Notes: generated by a model from the letters alone, not told the origin. A DNA stretch of 36,883 nucleotides from Acidovorax sp. CF316 (GCF_000276605.1 NZ_AKJX01000021.1:1-36883), one strand, 5' to 3'; shown: positions 16,998 to 26,047, numbered from the stretch's first letter. Numbers and translations are program-made.

Positions 16998-17021
16998 CTG
17001 CTGACAAACCGCTGTCAGCAG
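16998..17021 (+). terminator. Stem-loop after the GntR gene
   Basis: CTGCTGACA (16998-17006) pairs perfectly with TGTCAGCAG (17013-17021) around a 6-base loop, 16 bases after the gntR stop. There is no T-run, so it is at best a weak or Rho-assisted terminator or an mRNA-stabilising hairpin. Confidence 0.35.
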
Positions 17022-17069
17022 CAGGTCATCACCATCGGGGCTTCTTCATTCACACCCAAGGAGCCCTTC

Positions 17070-17450
17070 ATGAAAAACGCCATCAGCTGGTTCGAAATCC
17101 CCACCACCCAACTGGACCGCGCCCAGGCGTTTTACGAGGCCGTGCTGGGCCAGGCCATGCGCCGCGAGTCCATGGGCCCGAGCGAAGGTGCGGTGTTTTC
17201 GTACGACCCGGAGTCCGACGGAACGGGCGGTGCGCTGATGATGGGGCCGACCGCGCCCCAGCTGGCAGCAGGCGCTGGCACCCTGGTCTACCTGGATGCG
17301 TCGCCCTCACTCGATGCGGCCCTGGAACGGGTGGTGGCGCAGGGCGGCAAGGTGGCCCTGCCGCGTCAGGCCCTGCCACCAGGCATGGGCTTCTTCGCGC
17401 ACATCCAAGACCTGGATGGCAACCGCGTGGGCCTGCACGCCGAGGCCTGA
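17070..17450 (+). CDS. VOC family protein
   Basis: A 126-residue VOC-fold protein of the small PhnB/glyoxalase-like kind. It has the typical beginning ([23 protein letters not shown]) and the C-terminal strand [13 protein letters not shown]. The opening lacks a clear first metal histidine, so it may be a binding protein rather than a metal enzyme. A good AAGGAG ribosome site precedes the start. The EVE-domain gene follows 11 bases later, so the two are probably co-transcribed. Function is unknown. Confidence 0.85.
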   Translation: MKNAISWFEIPTTQLDRAQAFYEAVLGQAMRRESMGPSEGAVFSYDPESDGTGGALMMGPTAPQLAAGAGTLVYLDASPSLDAALERVVAQGGKVALPRQALPPGMGFFAHIQDLDGNRVGLHAEA

Positions 17451-17461
17451 GGAGTATGGGC

Positions 17462-17980
17462 ATGGCAGCAGCAACCGCACTGGCCCATCAGCCCACCCTG
17501 TGGGCCGAAGCAGCCCATCCCGCCATGGCCGCGCCACGCGGCAACTGGATCGCCGTGGCCTGCGCGGACCATGCGCGCCGCGGCTGCGCCGAGCCCGACG
17601 CCGGCTACATGCAGGTGTGCCATGGCAAGATCGCGCCGCTGCGGCGCGTGAAACCCGGCGACAGGCTCGCCTATTACGCGCCCACGGTCACCATGGGCGG
17701 CAGCGACAAGCTGCAGGCCTTCGTGTCGCTGGGGCTGGTGAAGCCCGGCGATCCCTATGCCTTCGACATGGGCGGCGGTTTCATCCCGTTCCGAAAGGAC
17801 GTGGACTACGTGCCCGCCCGCGAAGCGCCGATCGCGCCGCTGCTCGACCACTTCGACTTCGTGCAGGACCGCGCGCGCTGGGGCTATGCGTTCCGCTTCG
17901 GGCTCTTCGCCGTCAGCGACCACGACATGCGGCTGATTGCCGATGCCATGGGTGCCAGCGCGGATTCACTGCATCTCTAA
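17462..17980 (+). CDS. EVE domain-containing protein (UPF0310-like)
   Basis: A 172-residue protein whose body from about residue 22 ([15 protein letters not shown]) is an EVE/PUA-like domain. Landmarks are the H-G-K-I-A-P-L segment, [23 protein letters not shown] and the closing [24 protein letters not shown] domains bind modified bases in nucleic acids. The start at 17462 has GGAG 7 bases upstream. The ATG at 17456 is too close to that site, and an internal ATG at 17525 lacks one. The stop lies only 2 bases from the convergent end of the molybdenum hydroxylase gene, with no terminator between. The role of the protein here is unknown. Confidence 0.82.
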   Translation: MAAATALAHQPTLWAEAAHPAMAAPRGNWIAVACADHARRGCAEPDAGYMQVCHGKIAPLRRVKPGDRLAYYAPTVTMGGSDKLQAFVSLGLVKPGDPYAFDMGGGFIPFRKDVDYVPAREAPIAPLLDHFDFVQDRARWGYAFRFGLFAVSDHDMRLIADAMGASADSLHL

Positions 17981-17982
17981 CG

Positions 17983-20900
17983 CTATGGATGCGCCGGCCC
18001 TGCGCGCACGCGCGCCAGGGCGGCGGGCACATCGGTCCAGGCCGGGCGGCTCGGCGCATAGCGCTGGCGCATGTAGCCCGCGAGTTCGGCGATCTGCGCA
18101 TCGCTGAGCGCGTCGCCAAAGCCGGGCATGAAACCCAGTTCGCGCGAAGCGGGCTCGCGGATGCCGTGGACGATGACCTGCAGCAGGTTGTCGGGCCGGT
18201 CGCTGTGCAGGTTGCTGTTGAGCGCCAGCGGCACGTTGGCGCCCAGCAGTTTCGGTCCGTCGCCATCGTGGTGGCAGGCGGCGCAGGCGCCATTGAACAG
18301 GCGCTGGGCCTGGCCGGGCCGGGGCGCCAGGGCGGCCGCCTGAGCAACCGCGGCCCGGGCCCTGGCCTGCACGGCGTCGGCGGCAGGTTCGGCAGCGGCG
18401 CTGAACGAGGCCAGGTAGGTGGCCATGGCGCGGATGTCCTCATCGGGCAGCTTCGCCAGCTCCTGCACCACGGGCGCCATGGGGCCGGAGGCGCTGCCAT
18501 GCTCCGGGCTGTGGCCCTTGCGCAGGTAGCTGTACAGGGCGTCGGCGCTCCAGGGCACGGGCGCCTTCGATAGGCCGGTGAGCGCGGGTGCTTCCCAGCC
18601 ATCGACCAGCGCACCCGAAAGGAAGGCCGCGCCGCCCATCTCGGCCCCCAGCGCATTGCGCGGCGTGTGGCAGGCACCGCAGTGGCCGGCGCCCTGCACC
18701 AGGTAGGCGCCGCGGTTCCATTCGGGCGGGCGCGTGGGGTCGGGCTTCCAGGGCGTGGCGTCGTGGAACAGCGCGTTCCAGCCGGCCATGAGCGGGCGCA
18801 CGCTGAACGGGAAGGCCAGTTGCGTGGCCGGCACCTCAGAGCGCACCGGTGGCTGGGCCATGAGCCAGGCGTACAGCGCCGTCAGGTCGTCGTCGCCCAT
18901 CTTCGCGAACGAGGTGTAGGGGAAGGCCGGGTACAGGTGCTTGCCGTCGCGCGAGATGCCCTCGCGCATGGCGCGCTGGAAGGCGCTGAAGGACCACTGG
19001 CCCAGGCCGGTCGCTGCATCGGGCGTGAGGTTGGTGGTGTAGACGGTGCCGAAGGGCGTGTCCATGGCCCGCCCGCCGGCATTCGGCGTGCCGCCCGGTG
19101 CGGTATGGCAGACCACGCAGTCGCCGGCGGCCGCCACCACGCGGCCGCGCTCGATGGTGGCGGCGTTGTAGACCGATGCACCGCCCGCCGCCTGCGCCAC
19201 GGGGGCGATGGCCGGGCGCCAGCCCAGCAGCGCCGCGCCCATGGCCAAGCCACCCGCGGCCAGGGCCAGTGCGCGCGCCCAGGGGCTGCGCCGGCGCGGC
19301 CAGGTGGCGCTGGTGGGCACCGCCGGGGCTGGCAGTTCCAGCGTGGGCAGCACATCGGCCGGTTCGGCCGGCGACCCCGCAGGGGCGGCACCGCCCTGCC
19401 CTGCGGCTGCGCCCAGCGGGTTGAGCCCGGCGCGCACCACCTCGGGCGTGAACGGCGGCGCGCGGAAGCGCACACCGGTCGCGTCGAAGATGGCGTTGGC
19501 TATGGCCGCCGTGCCGGGCACCGAGGACGACTCGCCCGAGCCCAACGGCGCCTCGTCCTGCCGGGGCATGTGCATGACCTCGATGACCGGCACCTCGCGG
19601 AAGCTCAGGATGGGGTAGCTGCCCCATTCGCGCGTGTCCACCGCCTGCGTGACCGGGTCGAAGCGCACCTGCTCCTTGAGCGCCCGGCTGGTGGTCTGCA
19701 CCACGTTGCCATGCACCTGGTGTTCCACCCCTGCGGGGTTGACCATCAGGCCCGCATCGTGGCCCACGACCACGCGCCGCACATGCACCTCGCCGGTCTT
19801 TCGGTTCACGTCCACGTCGGCCACCCAGGCGGCCCAGGCCGCGCCAAAGCCGGGCCACTTGCTGTGGATGTAGCGCGCGTAGGCAAAGCCCTGGCCCTGC
19901 ACCCAGTCGCCCTCGGCGCCCTGCAGTGCGCCGGGCCCGGGCACGCGCGGGCCGGTGTGGGGCAACCAGCCGGCCTTCTCGGCCGTGGCCTTGACGAGCT
20001 CGGCCGCGCGCGGGTCGCTGAGCAGCTGCAGGCGGAACTCGACCGGGTCCACGCCGGCCGCGGTGGCCAGCTCGTCCACATAGGACTCGTGCGCGAACGA
20101 GTTGGGCAGGGCCGAGACGCCGCGCAGCCACGAGGCGCGCACGATGGGCGCCATGTCGTTCACGGCCACGCGCAGGTTGTCGTAGTCGTAGGGCGGGCGC
20201 GCCGTGCGGTCGCCCATCTCGTAGGCCTGGGCCAACGGCTCGATGGTGCGCGTGAGCAGCAGGGCCAGCGTGGGCGCGCCGTTAGAGGGGTAGGAGGTCT
20301 CGAAATCGTAGGCTGCCACCGAGCCATCGGCATTGAGCCCGCCGCGCACCTGCATGAGCTGGGCCGTGCCCTTGGGCTCCCACAGGTGCTCCTGCTCGCG
20401 CGTGAGCTGCACGCGCACCGGCGCGCCCACTGCACGCGAGAGCAGCGCGGCATCGGCCGCCACGTCGTCGGCGCCGTTGCGGCCGTAGCAACCCGCAGCC
20501 TCCATGCGCACCAGATCGATGTCCACGTCGGCCAGGCCCATGAGGCGCGCCAGGTCGGCGCGCAGCACATGGGGGTTCTGCGTGCCGGCCCAGACGGCCA
20601 TGCGCGCGCGGCCGCAGGCATCGTCGTGGCGCCACTCCGCCACTGCGCACGAGGGGCCGATGGAGCCGTGCAGCTGGTAGGGCCAGACATAGGTGCGCGG
20701 CAGGGACTGCGCGGCACCGGCCAGCGCGGCGTCCACATCGCCTTCGTCCACCAGGCGGCGCTGGGTGGAGGGGTTGGCACGGATGGCCTGGGCCAGGGCC
20801 TCGGGGCTGTCCTGCCGGGGAAAGCCCGGCCAGGACTTCCACTGCACGCGCAGCGCGCGCATTGCTTCTTCTGCCTGCTCCTCGCGCTCGGCGACGATGC

Positions 20901-21726
20901 CCACGAAATCGCGTACCACCACCACCGCGCGGATGCCCGGGATATGGGCGATGGACGACTGGTCCACCGATTCGAGCGTGTTGCCGATGAACTCGCCATG
21001 GTCGGCCCCCGCATACGGCGGGCGCACCACGCGGCCGTGCAGCATGCCGGGCACGCGCATGTCGTGCACGAAGACCAGTTCGCCGCTGACCTTGGCCGGT
21101 ATGTCCACGCGCGGCACCGACTGGCCGACCACGGTGTAGTCGGCCGTGGGCTTGGTGGGCGTGGCCTCGGCCAGCTCCAGCGCGGTGTGCGCACCGGCCA
21201 GCAGTTCGCCGTAGGCCACCTGGCGGGCCGGGTCGGCCGCCACCTGCACCACGCCGGCCTGCACCTGCAGCGCATCGGCCGCTGCACCCAGGCGCTCGGC
21301 GGCCCGGGCCACCAGCCAGTGGCGCGCCTGGGCCGCGGCGATGCGCAGCGGCTTCGCATGGATCTGGATCGAGGCGCTGGCGATGGTCGCGCCCTGGTTG
21401 GGCGCACGCGTGGTATCGCCCAGCACCATGTTCACGCAGGCCAGCGGCACGTCGAGCTCTTCGGCCACGATCTGGCCCAATGCCGTGCGGATGCCGGTGC
21501 CCAGGTCCACATGGCCGTTGAGCGCGGTCACGCTGCCGTCGTCCCAGACGGCCAGCAGGATCTCCACGCCCTCGGCCGGGTTGCCGGCCACCAGGGCCGG
21601 CTGTCCCTTGACGGGCGGCGGCGCGGGTGGCGGGTTGCGCACGACCAGCAGCACGCCCTGTGCGGCATGGAAGTCGGCGCGCGTGAGCGGGCTGTGGGCG
21701 CGCAGCGCTGCAGGGGATGCGCTCAT
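17983..21726 (-). CDS. Molybdopterin hydroxylase large subunit fused to a membrane-anchored tri-haem cytochrome c (NicB-like)
   Basis: A 1247-residue fusion. Residues 1 to about 790 form a xanthine dehydrogenase-family molybdenum subunit (GHVDLGTGIRTALGQIVAEEL, the QGATIAS loop, GYGRNGAD-like region, and the GSGESSSVPGTAAIANAI active-site loop with its glutamate). A single membrane segment (about 812-833) follows RRR, then three c-type haem sites: CVVCH at 870-874, CGACH at 1016-1020 and CAACH at 1148-1152. This is the NicB layout from Pseudomonas putida nicotinate hydroxylase, in which electrons go from the Mo site to the respiratory chain. The start overlaps the stop of the [2Fe-2S] gene (ATGA). 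Neighbouring nicotinamidase, Hnr-like and Ena-like genes favour nicotinate as substrate. Other N-heterocycles or aldehydes are possible. Confidence 0.85.
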   Translation of the reverse strand: MSASPAALRAHSPLTRADFHAAQGVLLVVRNPPPAPPPVKGQPALVAGNPAEGVEILLAVWDDGSVTALNGHVDLGTGIRTALGQIVAEELDVPLACVNMVLGDTTRAPNQGATIASASIQIHAKPLRIAAAQARHWLVARAAERLGAAADALQVQAGVVQVAADPARQVAYGELLAGAHTALELAEATPTKPTADYTVVGQSVPRVDIPAKVSGELVFVHDMRVPGMLHGRVVRPPYAGADHGEFIGNTLESVDQSSIAHIPGIRAVVVVRDFVGIVAEREEQAEEAMRALRVQWKSWPGFPRQDSPEALAQAIRANPSTQRRLVDEGDVDAALAGAAQSLPRTYVWPYQLHGSIGPSCAVAEWRHDDACGRARMAVWAGTQNPHVLRADLARLMGLADVDIDLVRMEAAGCYGRNGADDVAADAALLSRAVGAPVRVQLTREQEHLWEPKGTAQLMQVRGGLNADGSVAAYDFETSYPSNGAPTLALLLTRTIEPLAQAYEMGDRTARPPYDYDNLRVAVNDMAPIVRASWLRGVSALPNSFAHESYVDELATAAGVDPVEFRLQLLSDPRAAELVKATAEKAGWLPHTGPRVPGPGALQGAEGDWVQGQGFAYARYIHSKWPGFGAAWAAWVADVDVNRKTGEVHVRRVVVGHDAGLMVNPAGVEHQVHGNVVQTTSRALKEQVRFDPVTQAVDTREWGSYPILSFREVPVIEVMHMPRQDEAPLGSGESSSVPGTAAIANAIFDATGVRFRAPPFTPEVVRAGLNPLGAAAGQGGAAPAGSPAEPADVLPTLELPAPAVPTSATWPRRRSPWARALALAAGGLAMGAALLGWRPAIAPVAQAAGGASVYNAATIERGRVVAAAGDCVVCHTAPGGTPNAGGRAMDTPFGTVYTTNLTPDAATGLGQWSFSAFQRAMREGISRDGKHLYPAFPYTSFAKMGDDDLTALYAWLMAQPPVRSEVPATQLAFPFSVRPLMAGWNALFHDATPWKPDPTRPPEWNRGAYLVQGAGHCGACHTPRNALGAEMGGAAFLSGALVDGWEAPALTGLSKAPVPWSADALYSYLRKGHSPEHGSASGPMAPVVQELAKLPDEDIRAMATYLASFSAAAEPAADAVQARARAAVAQAAALAPRPGQAQRLFNGACAACHHDGDGPKLLGANVPLALNSNLHSDRPDNLLQVIVHGIREPASRELGFMPGFGDALSDAQIAELAGYMRQRYAPSRPAWTDVPAALARVRAGPAHP

Positions 21727-22241
21727 GCCGCCACCCCGCGCACCAGCACCGCCGCGCGCTGCACCGCGCGGATGATCTCCACATGCGTGCCGCAGCGGCA
21801 CAGGTTGCCCGAGAGCTCGCGGCGGATGGCGGCCTCGTCGGGGTCGGGATTGCGTTCGAGCAGCGCCACGGCCATCATCACCATGCCGTTGAGGCAGTAG
21901 CCGCACTGGGCGGCCTGCTCGTCGACGAAGGCCTGTTGCACCGGGTGCAGCAGCCCTTCGCATGCCGCACCGTGGCAGCGTGCGGGCAGACCCTCCAGCG
22001 TCGTCACCGCGCGGCCCGCCACCCCGCGCGCAGGGATCACACAGGCACGTGCCGCCACCCCGTCCACCAGCACCGTGCAGGCGCCGCACTGGCCCAGGCC
22101 GCAGCCGTACTTGGGGCCATTGAGCGCGAGGTCGTTGCGCAGCACATGCAGCAGCGTGGCACCCGCGCCCGGGGTGCCGGCTGGCAGTTCACATGGCTGG
22201 CCGTTGACGGAAAGGGAGAGAACGGTGGCTGGGGTCTGCAT
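21723..22241 (-). CDS. [2Fe-2S] small subunit of a molybdenum hydroxylase (NicA-like)
   Basis: A 172-residue electron-transfer subunit with two [2Fe-2S] clusters. Cysteines 47, 52, 55 and 67 form the plant-ferredoxin-type site (GCGLGQCGACTVLVDG). Cysteines 113, 116, 148 and 150 form the second, four-helix site (CGYCLNGM and CRCG). Length matches NicA and IorA. It has no signal peptide, so it works in the cytoplasm and passes electrons from the Mo subunit to the haem tail of its partner. The downstream gene overlaps by 4 bases, which indicates translational coupling. Confidence 0.93.
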   Translation of the reverse strand: MQTPATVLSLSVNGQPCELPAGTPGAGATLLHVLRNDLALNGPKYGCGLGQCGACTVLVDGVAARACVIPARGVAGRAVTTLEGLPARCHGAACEGLLHPVQQAFVDEQAAQCGYCLNGMVMMAVALLERNPDPDEAAIRRELSGNLCRCGTHVEIIRAVQRAAVLVRGVAA

Positions 22242-22259
22242 GGGTCCTTGGATGAATCG

Positions 22260-23438
22260 TCAGCGGCGCAGGCTGCCGGTGCGGGTGTACATCTCCAGGT
22301 CCACGAAGTTGGACCCATTGTGGTTGTTCGGGCCGTACTGCACCGGGAAATCGCCGAACTTGGTGGTACCCATGTCTTCCATGGCCTTGATGAAGGCCTC
22401 GCGCGTGAGGTTGCGCCCCGCGCGCTTGAGCCCTTCGACGAACACGCGCGCGGCGATATAGCCTTCGAGCATGGTGTAGCTGTCGATCTTGGCGCCGGCG
22501 TCGGTGCGGTCCTTGCGGTAGTCCACGACGATGGGCAGGCGGCTGGCCTGCGGCGAGGGCACGATGCTGGCCGTGACCAGGCCCTCGATGCCGCCGTTCA
22601 GGCGCTGGGCCGAGCCCGGGGCATCGGTGATGCCCACCGAGATGGTGTACAGCGGCGCCGCCCCTCCGCCCGCGCGGTAGTCGCGCAGGAACACCTCGAC
22701 CATCTTGCCGGCCACGATCATCACCACCGCACCAGGCTGGGCCTTGGTGAGCTGGGCCACCTGGGCTTTTGCATCGGTGGCGGCGATCTCCATGGGAACC
22801 GACTCGACCACCTTGACCTTCAGGCCCTGGGCGATCTGCAGGCAGGTCTCGAGGTTGGACTTGCCGAAGGCGCTGTTCTGGTAGATGACGGCGATGTTGC
22901 TGATGCCCAGCGTGGCCAGGTGGCCGACGATCTTGCGCAGTTCGGTCTCGTAGCTGGCGCGCACGTGGAACAGGTAGCGGTTGTGCGTGGTGCGAAACGA
23001 GGTGGTGCCCACCAGCGGTGCGAACATGGGAACGCCGGCCTTCTCGGCCAGCGGCATGGCGGCGATCAGGTTGCCCGTGGCCACGTAGCCGATCAGGGCG
23101 AAGACCTTTTCCTCATCGATCAGGCGCGCCGTGTTCTCGGCGGTCTTCTTGGGTTCGTAGGCGTCGTCGAGCGAGACCAGTTCGAGCTTGCGCTCGAACA
23201 CGCCGCCGGCCTTGTTGATGCGGTCGAAGTACAGGGAGATGCCGGCCTTGTAATCCACGCCGAAATCCTTGGCAGGCCCGGTGAAGACGGCCGACTGCCC
23301 CACTTTGATGCTTTTGTCCGTCACCCCGGTCTCGGCCGCCATGGCCGTCGTCGCCGAACTGCCCAGGGCCGTCGCCGCCATGGCCATCAGCACGGCCCTG
23401 CGGTCGGTGCGCCCATCCCTCATCCCACGGTACTTCAT
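22260..23438 (-). CDS. ABC transporter substrate-binding protein, branched-chain amino acid type (LivK-like), second of two
   Basis: A 392-residue type I periplasmic binding protein. The signal region contains DRRAVLM, a hydrophobic stretch and an AMA-AE cleavage site. The mature protein starts with the family pattern IKVGQSAVFTGPAKDFGVDYKAGISLYFDRINKAGG. An AAGGAG lies 7 bases before the start at 23438. It is 18 bases upstream of the molybdenum hydroxylase genes rather than next to the permease genes. It may feed the LivFGHM-type importer encoded upstream with the hydroxylase substrate. Ligand is inferred only from context. Confidence 0.9.
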   Translation of the reverse strand: MKYRGMRDGRTDRRAVLMAMAATALGSSATTAMAAETGVTDKSIKVGQSAVFTGPAKDFGVDYKAGISLYFDRINKAGGVFERKLELVSLDDAYEPKKTAENTARLIDEEKVFALIGYVATGNLIAAMPLAEKAGVPMFAPLVGTTSFRTTHNRYLFHVRASYETELRKIVGHLATLGISNIAVIYQNSAFGKSNLETCLQIAQGLKVKVVESVPMEIAATDAKAQVAQLTKAQPGAVVMIVAGKMVEVFLRDYRAGGGAAPLYTISVGITDAPGSAQRLNGGIEGLVTASIVPSPQASRLPIVVDYRKDRTDAGAKIDSYTMLEGYIAARVFVEGLKRAGRNLTREAFIKAMEDMGTTKFGDFPVQYGPNNHNGSNFVDLEMYTRTGSLRR

Positions 23439-23539
23439 GAAACGCTCCTTACATCAAAGGTGGCAGTTTCCCCGCAACACGAGGGACTGTGCAACCATTT
23501 ACAGGGGGTGTTGCGAAACCGTCAAAAACGGCTTCCGGC

Positions 23540-23559
23540 GCTGCCGGTCAGGCGGCAGC
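23540..23559 (-). terminator. Candidate terminator or attenuator downstream of the nicotinamidase gene
   Basis: In the 259-base gap after the nicotinamidase gene, GCTGCCG pairs with CGGCAGC around a 6-base loop. In the minus-strand direction a GTTTTTG tract follows about 10 bases later. An overlapping 5-base hairpin (CCGGC/GCCGG) lies closer to the T tract. Termination would be partial. No gene or clear promoter was seen in the rest of this gap. Confidence 0.35.
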
Positions 23560-23697
23560 CCCCGATGGTTTGCAAGTCCCGTGCCCATGGCCCAGGCGGA
23601 TTTGGATTCAATCGGATAACTAGGCGGGGAGCCGCAGACAGTGCTGTAGCACGGCAAGGCGACCCAACTATCGTTTACGTTTGAAGGCAAATCCGCA

Positions 23698-24423
23698 TCA
23701 GGCGATGTCCAGGTCGCTCGACTGGATGCGCTTAATCCCCTTGGCCTTCATCTGCTTCCAGGCCGCCTCCAGCGAGCCATTGAGGTCGATGCCGCGGCAG
23801 GCGTCTTCCACCACGTAGGTTTCGAAGCCCAGCCGCTTGGCGTCCAGGGCCGTCCAGGCCACGCAGAAGTCGGTGGCCAGGCCGGTCACGAACACGGTCT
23901 TGATGCCGCGCTGCTTGAGGTAGCCCGCCAGGCCCGTGGAAGTCTTGCGGTCGGCCTCCTCGAAGGCCGAGTAGCTGTCCACATGCTCGTGGAAACCCTT
24001 GCGCAGGATCACCTGGGCCTGGGGCAGTTTCAGGTCCTTGTGCAGTGCGGCATCGTCGGTGCCGCGCACGCAGTGGTCGGGCCACAGCACCTGCTGGCCG
24101 TAGCTCAGTTTCGTGGTCTCGAAAGGGTTCTTGCCGGCATGCGTGCTGGCGAACGAGGCATGGCCCGGCGTGTGCCAGTCCTGCGTGACGACCACGTTCT
24201 CGAACGCGGCAGCGATGCGGTTGATGACCGGCACCACCTCGTCGCCCTTGGCCACCGGCAGCGTGCCACCGGGCACGAAGCAGTTCTGCACGTCCACCAC
24301 GATCAACGCCGCTCGCTCGCCCGGCTTGATCTTCGTCTGTGCCCACGACAGGGGCATGCCTGTACCGGCCAGCGCGAAGGCGGCGGCCGATTGGAGGAAG
24401 TGGCGGCGGGGGGCAAGGCGCAT
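23698..24423 (-). CDS. pncA: Nicotinamidase/isochorismatase family hydrolase with signal peptide (PncA-like)
   Basis: A 241-residue cysteine hydrolase. The catalytic triad is D44 (IVVDVQNCF), K142 (RKGFHEH) and C187 (TDFCVAW). D82xH84 (QDWHTPGHASF) belongs to the metal site. These motifs are those of true nicotinamidases. Unusually, the first 29 residues form an export signal (RRHFLQ, hydrophobic core, SWAQ), possibly Tat-dependent. Periplasmic nicotinamide hydrolysis to nicotinate before uptake is therefore likely. A CCGGAG ribosome site precedes the ATG. The gene lies between the ABC importer genes and the molybdenum hydroxylase genes in the same direction. Confidence 0.88.
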   Translation of the reverse strand: MRLAPRRHFLQSAAAFALAGTGMPLSWAQTKIKPGERAALIVVDVQNCFVPGGTLPVAKGDEVVPVINRIAAAFENVVVTQDWHTPGHASFASTHAGKNPFETTKLSYGQQVLWPDHCVRGTDDAALHKDLKLPQAQVILRKGFHEHVDSYSAFEEADRKTSTGLAGYLKQRGIKTVFVTGLATDFCVAWTALDAKRLGFETYVVEDACRGIDLNGSLEAAWKQMKAKGIKRIQSSDLDIA

Positions 24424-24494
24424 GGTGACAACTCCGGTAGGGAACACACACACAAAATGGCAAGGGCCGGATGGGCCAATGCCAGGGAATAGCC

Positions 24495-25250
24495 TCAGAC
24501 GCTCAGGTAGGACCTGCGCACCTCGTCGTTGGCGGCCAGCTCGGCCATGGACGCCTGGTAGCGGATCTGGCCCTTCTCGAGCACGTAGGCCCGGTCGGAC
24601 ACAAGCTCGGCGAAATGCATGTTCTGTTCGGACAGCAGAATGCTCACGCCCTGGGCCTTGAGCTCCAGGATCATCTGCGCCATCTGCTCCACGATCACCG
24701 GGGCCACGCCTTCGGAGGGCTCGTCCAGCAGCACCAGGTAGGGGTTGCCCATCAGCGTGCGCGCCACGGTCAGCATCTGCTGCTCGCCGCCGCTCATGCG
24801 GCCGCCGGGGCGCTGGGGCATCTCGCCCAGGTTGGGGAACAGCTTGAACAGGGCCTCGGGCGTCCACAGCGGCGCGGCCGTGCCGTCGGGCCAGTGGCGC
24901 GCCGGCTGGCGGCCCACCTCCAGGTTTTCCATCACCGTGAGGTCGGTGAACACACGCCGGTCCTCGGGCACGAAGCCCAGGCCCAGGCGCGCCGCATCGT
25001 GCGGGTCGCTTTTCGACAGGTCCTTGCCCATGAAGCCGATCTGGCCCTTGCGCTTGGCCAGCATGCCCATCAGCGTCTTGAGCGTGGTGGACTTGCCCGC
25101 GCCGTTGCGCCCCATCAGGGCCACGACCTCGCCGCGGCGCACGTCGAGGTCCACGTCGTACAGGATCTGCGCCGCGCCGTACCAGGCCTGCAGGCCCTTG
25201 GCCTCGAGCAGCACTTCCGTGGGTTCACTCGTCGTTGTCATCGTCATCAT
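24495..25250 (-). CDS. livF: Branched-chain-type ABC transporter ATP-binding protein LivF
   Basis: A 251-residue ABC ATPase. Walker A is GRNGAGKST at 47-55, the signature SGGEQQ is near 153, and the Walker B VLLDEPSEGVAP follows. These are LivF-type features. Its start overlaps the livG stop by 4 bases (ATGA). With LivG it powers the fused permease encoded upstream. The family transports amino acids, amides and aromatic acids. Here the cargo is probably the N-heterocycle handled by the surrounding genes. Confidence 0.94.
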   Translation of the reverse strand: MMTMTTTSEPTEVLLEAKGLQAWYGAAQILYDVDLDVRRGEVVALMGRNGAGKSTTLKTLMGMLAKRKGQIGFMGKDLSKSDPHDAARLGLGFVPEDRRVFTDLTVMENLEVGRQPARHWPDGTAAPLWTPEALFKLFPNLGEMPQRPGGRMSGGEQQMLTVARTLMGNPYLVLLDEPSEGVAPVIVEQMAQMILELKAQGVSILLSEQNMHFAELVSDRAYVLEKGQIRYQASMAELAANDEVRRSYLSV

Positions 25251-26047
25251 GCGGTCTCCGCAGGCGTGGCCACGGGGGCGGCACCGGCTGTCTTTTTCTC
25301 GAAGGTCTTGCCGGTGCCGAAGTACACCTCCTGCACCTTGGGGTGGTCGCGCAGTTCCAGGGGCTTGCCCTCGGCGATCAGGCGCCCGCGCGCCAGCACG
25401 ATCATGCGGTCGGCATAGGCGAACACCACGTCCATGCTGTGCTCGGTGAACAGCACGGCCATGCCGCGGTCGATCACCAGCTGCTTGGTCAGCGCCATGA
25501 GCTCATTGCGCTCCTTGGGCGCCATGCCGGCCGTGGGTTCGTCCATGAGCAGCAGCTTGGGCGCATTGGCCATGGCGATGGCCAGTTCCACGCGCTTCAC
25601 GTCGCCGTAGGCCAGCACGCTGCAGGGGCGGTCGGCCTGGGCCTTCATGCCCACCTGTTCGAGCAGGGCCAGGGCCTCGTCGCGCTTGTGGTCGGAGGCC
25701 TTGCGGAACATCGAGAACAGGCGGCTGTCGTTGGAGATCAGCGCCATCTGCACGTTCTCCACCACGGTCAGCGAGGAGAAGGTCTCGGCGATCTGGAAGG
25801 TGCGGCCCACGCCCATGCGCCAGATGTCGCGTGGCTTGCGGCCCACGAGCTCCTGGCCGTTGAGCTGGATCGAGCCCACGTCGGCCGCCAGCTGGCCGTT
25901 GACCATGTTGAAGGTGGTGGACTTGCCGGCGCCGTTGGGGCCGATCAGGGCCAGCAGCTCGCCGGCTGCCAGCTCGAAGTGGATGCCGTCGACGGCCTTG
26001 ACTCCACCGAAGGACTTGCCCAGGCCGGTGACTTTGAGCAGGCTCAT
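25247..26047 (-). CDS. livG: Branched-chain-type ABC transporter ATP-binding protein LivG
   Basis: A 266-residue ABC ATPase with Walker A GPNGAGKST at 36-44, Walker B KLLLMDEPTAGMAP and the LivG-type C-terminal EVYFGTG motif. The ABC signature reads LAYGDVKR in place of LSGGQ, in line with LivG proteins, which commonly have a Y-G pair here. A short Ala/Thr-rich tail follows. It overlaps both neighbours by 4 bases, which indicates a tightly coupled operon with livHM and livF. Confidence 0.94.
   Translation of the reverse strand: MSLLKVTGLGKSFGGVKAVDGIHFELAAGELLALIGPNGAGKSTTFNMVNGQLAADVGSIQLNGQELVGRKPRDIWRMGVGRTFQIAETFSSLTVVENVQMALISNDSRLFSMFRKASDHKRDEALALLEQVGMKAQADRPCSVLAYGDVKRVELAIAMANAPKLLLMDEPTAGMAPKERNELMALTKQLVIDRGMAVLFTEHSMDVVFAYADRMIVLARGRLIAEGKPLELRDHPKVQEVYFGTGKTFEKKTAGAAPVATPAETA

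Noticed and set aside
18667..21900. A 1077-codon plus-strand frame opposite the molybdenum hydroxylase gene
   Set aside because: Antisense shadow rich in His, Gly, Arg and Val. The minus-strand frame carries clear cofactor motifs.
24420..24500. CACACACACA tract near 24450 as a repeat element
   Set aside because: It is only about ten bases and lies in a short intergenic gap, with no flanking repeat structure.
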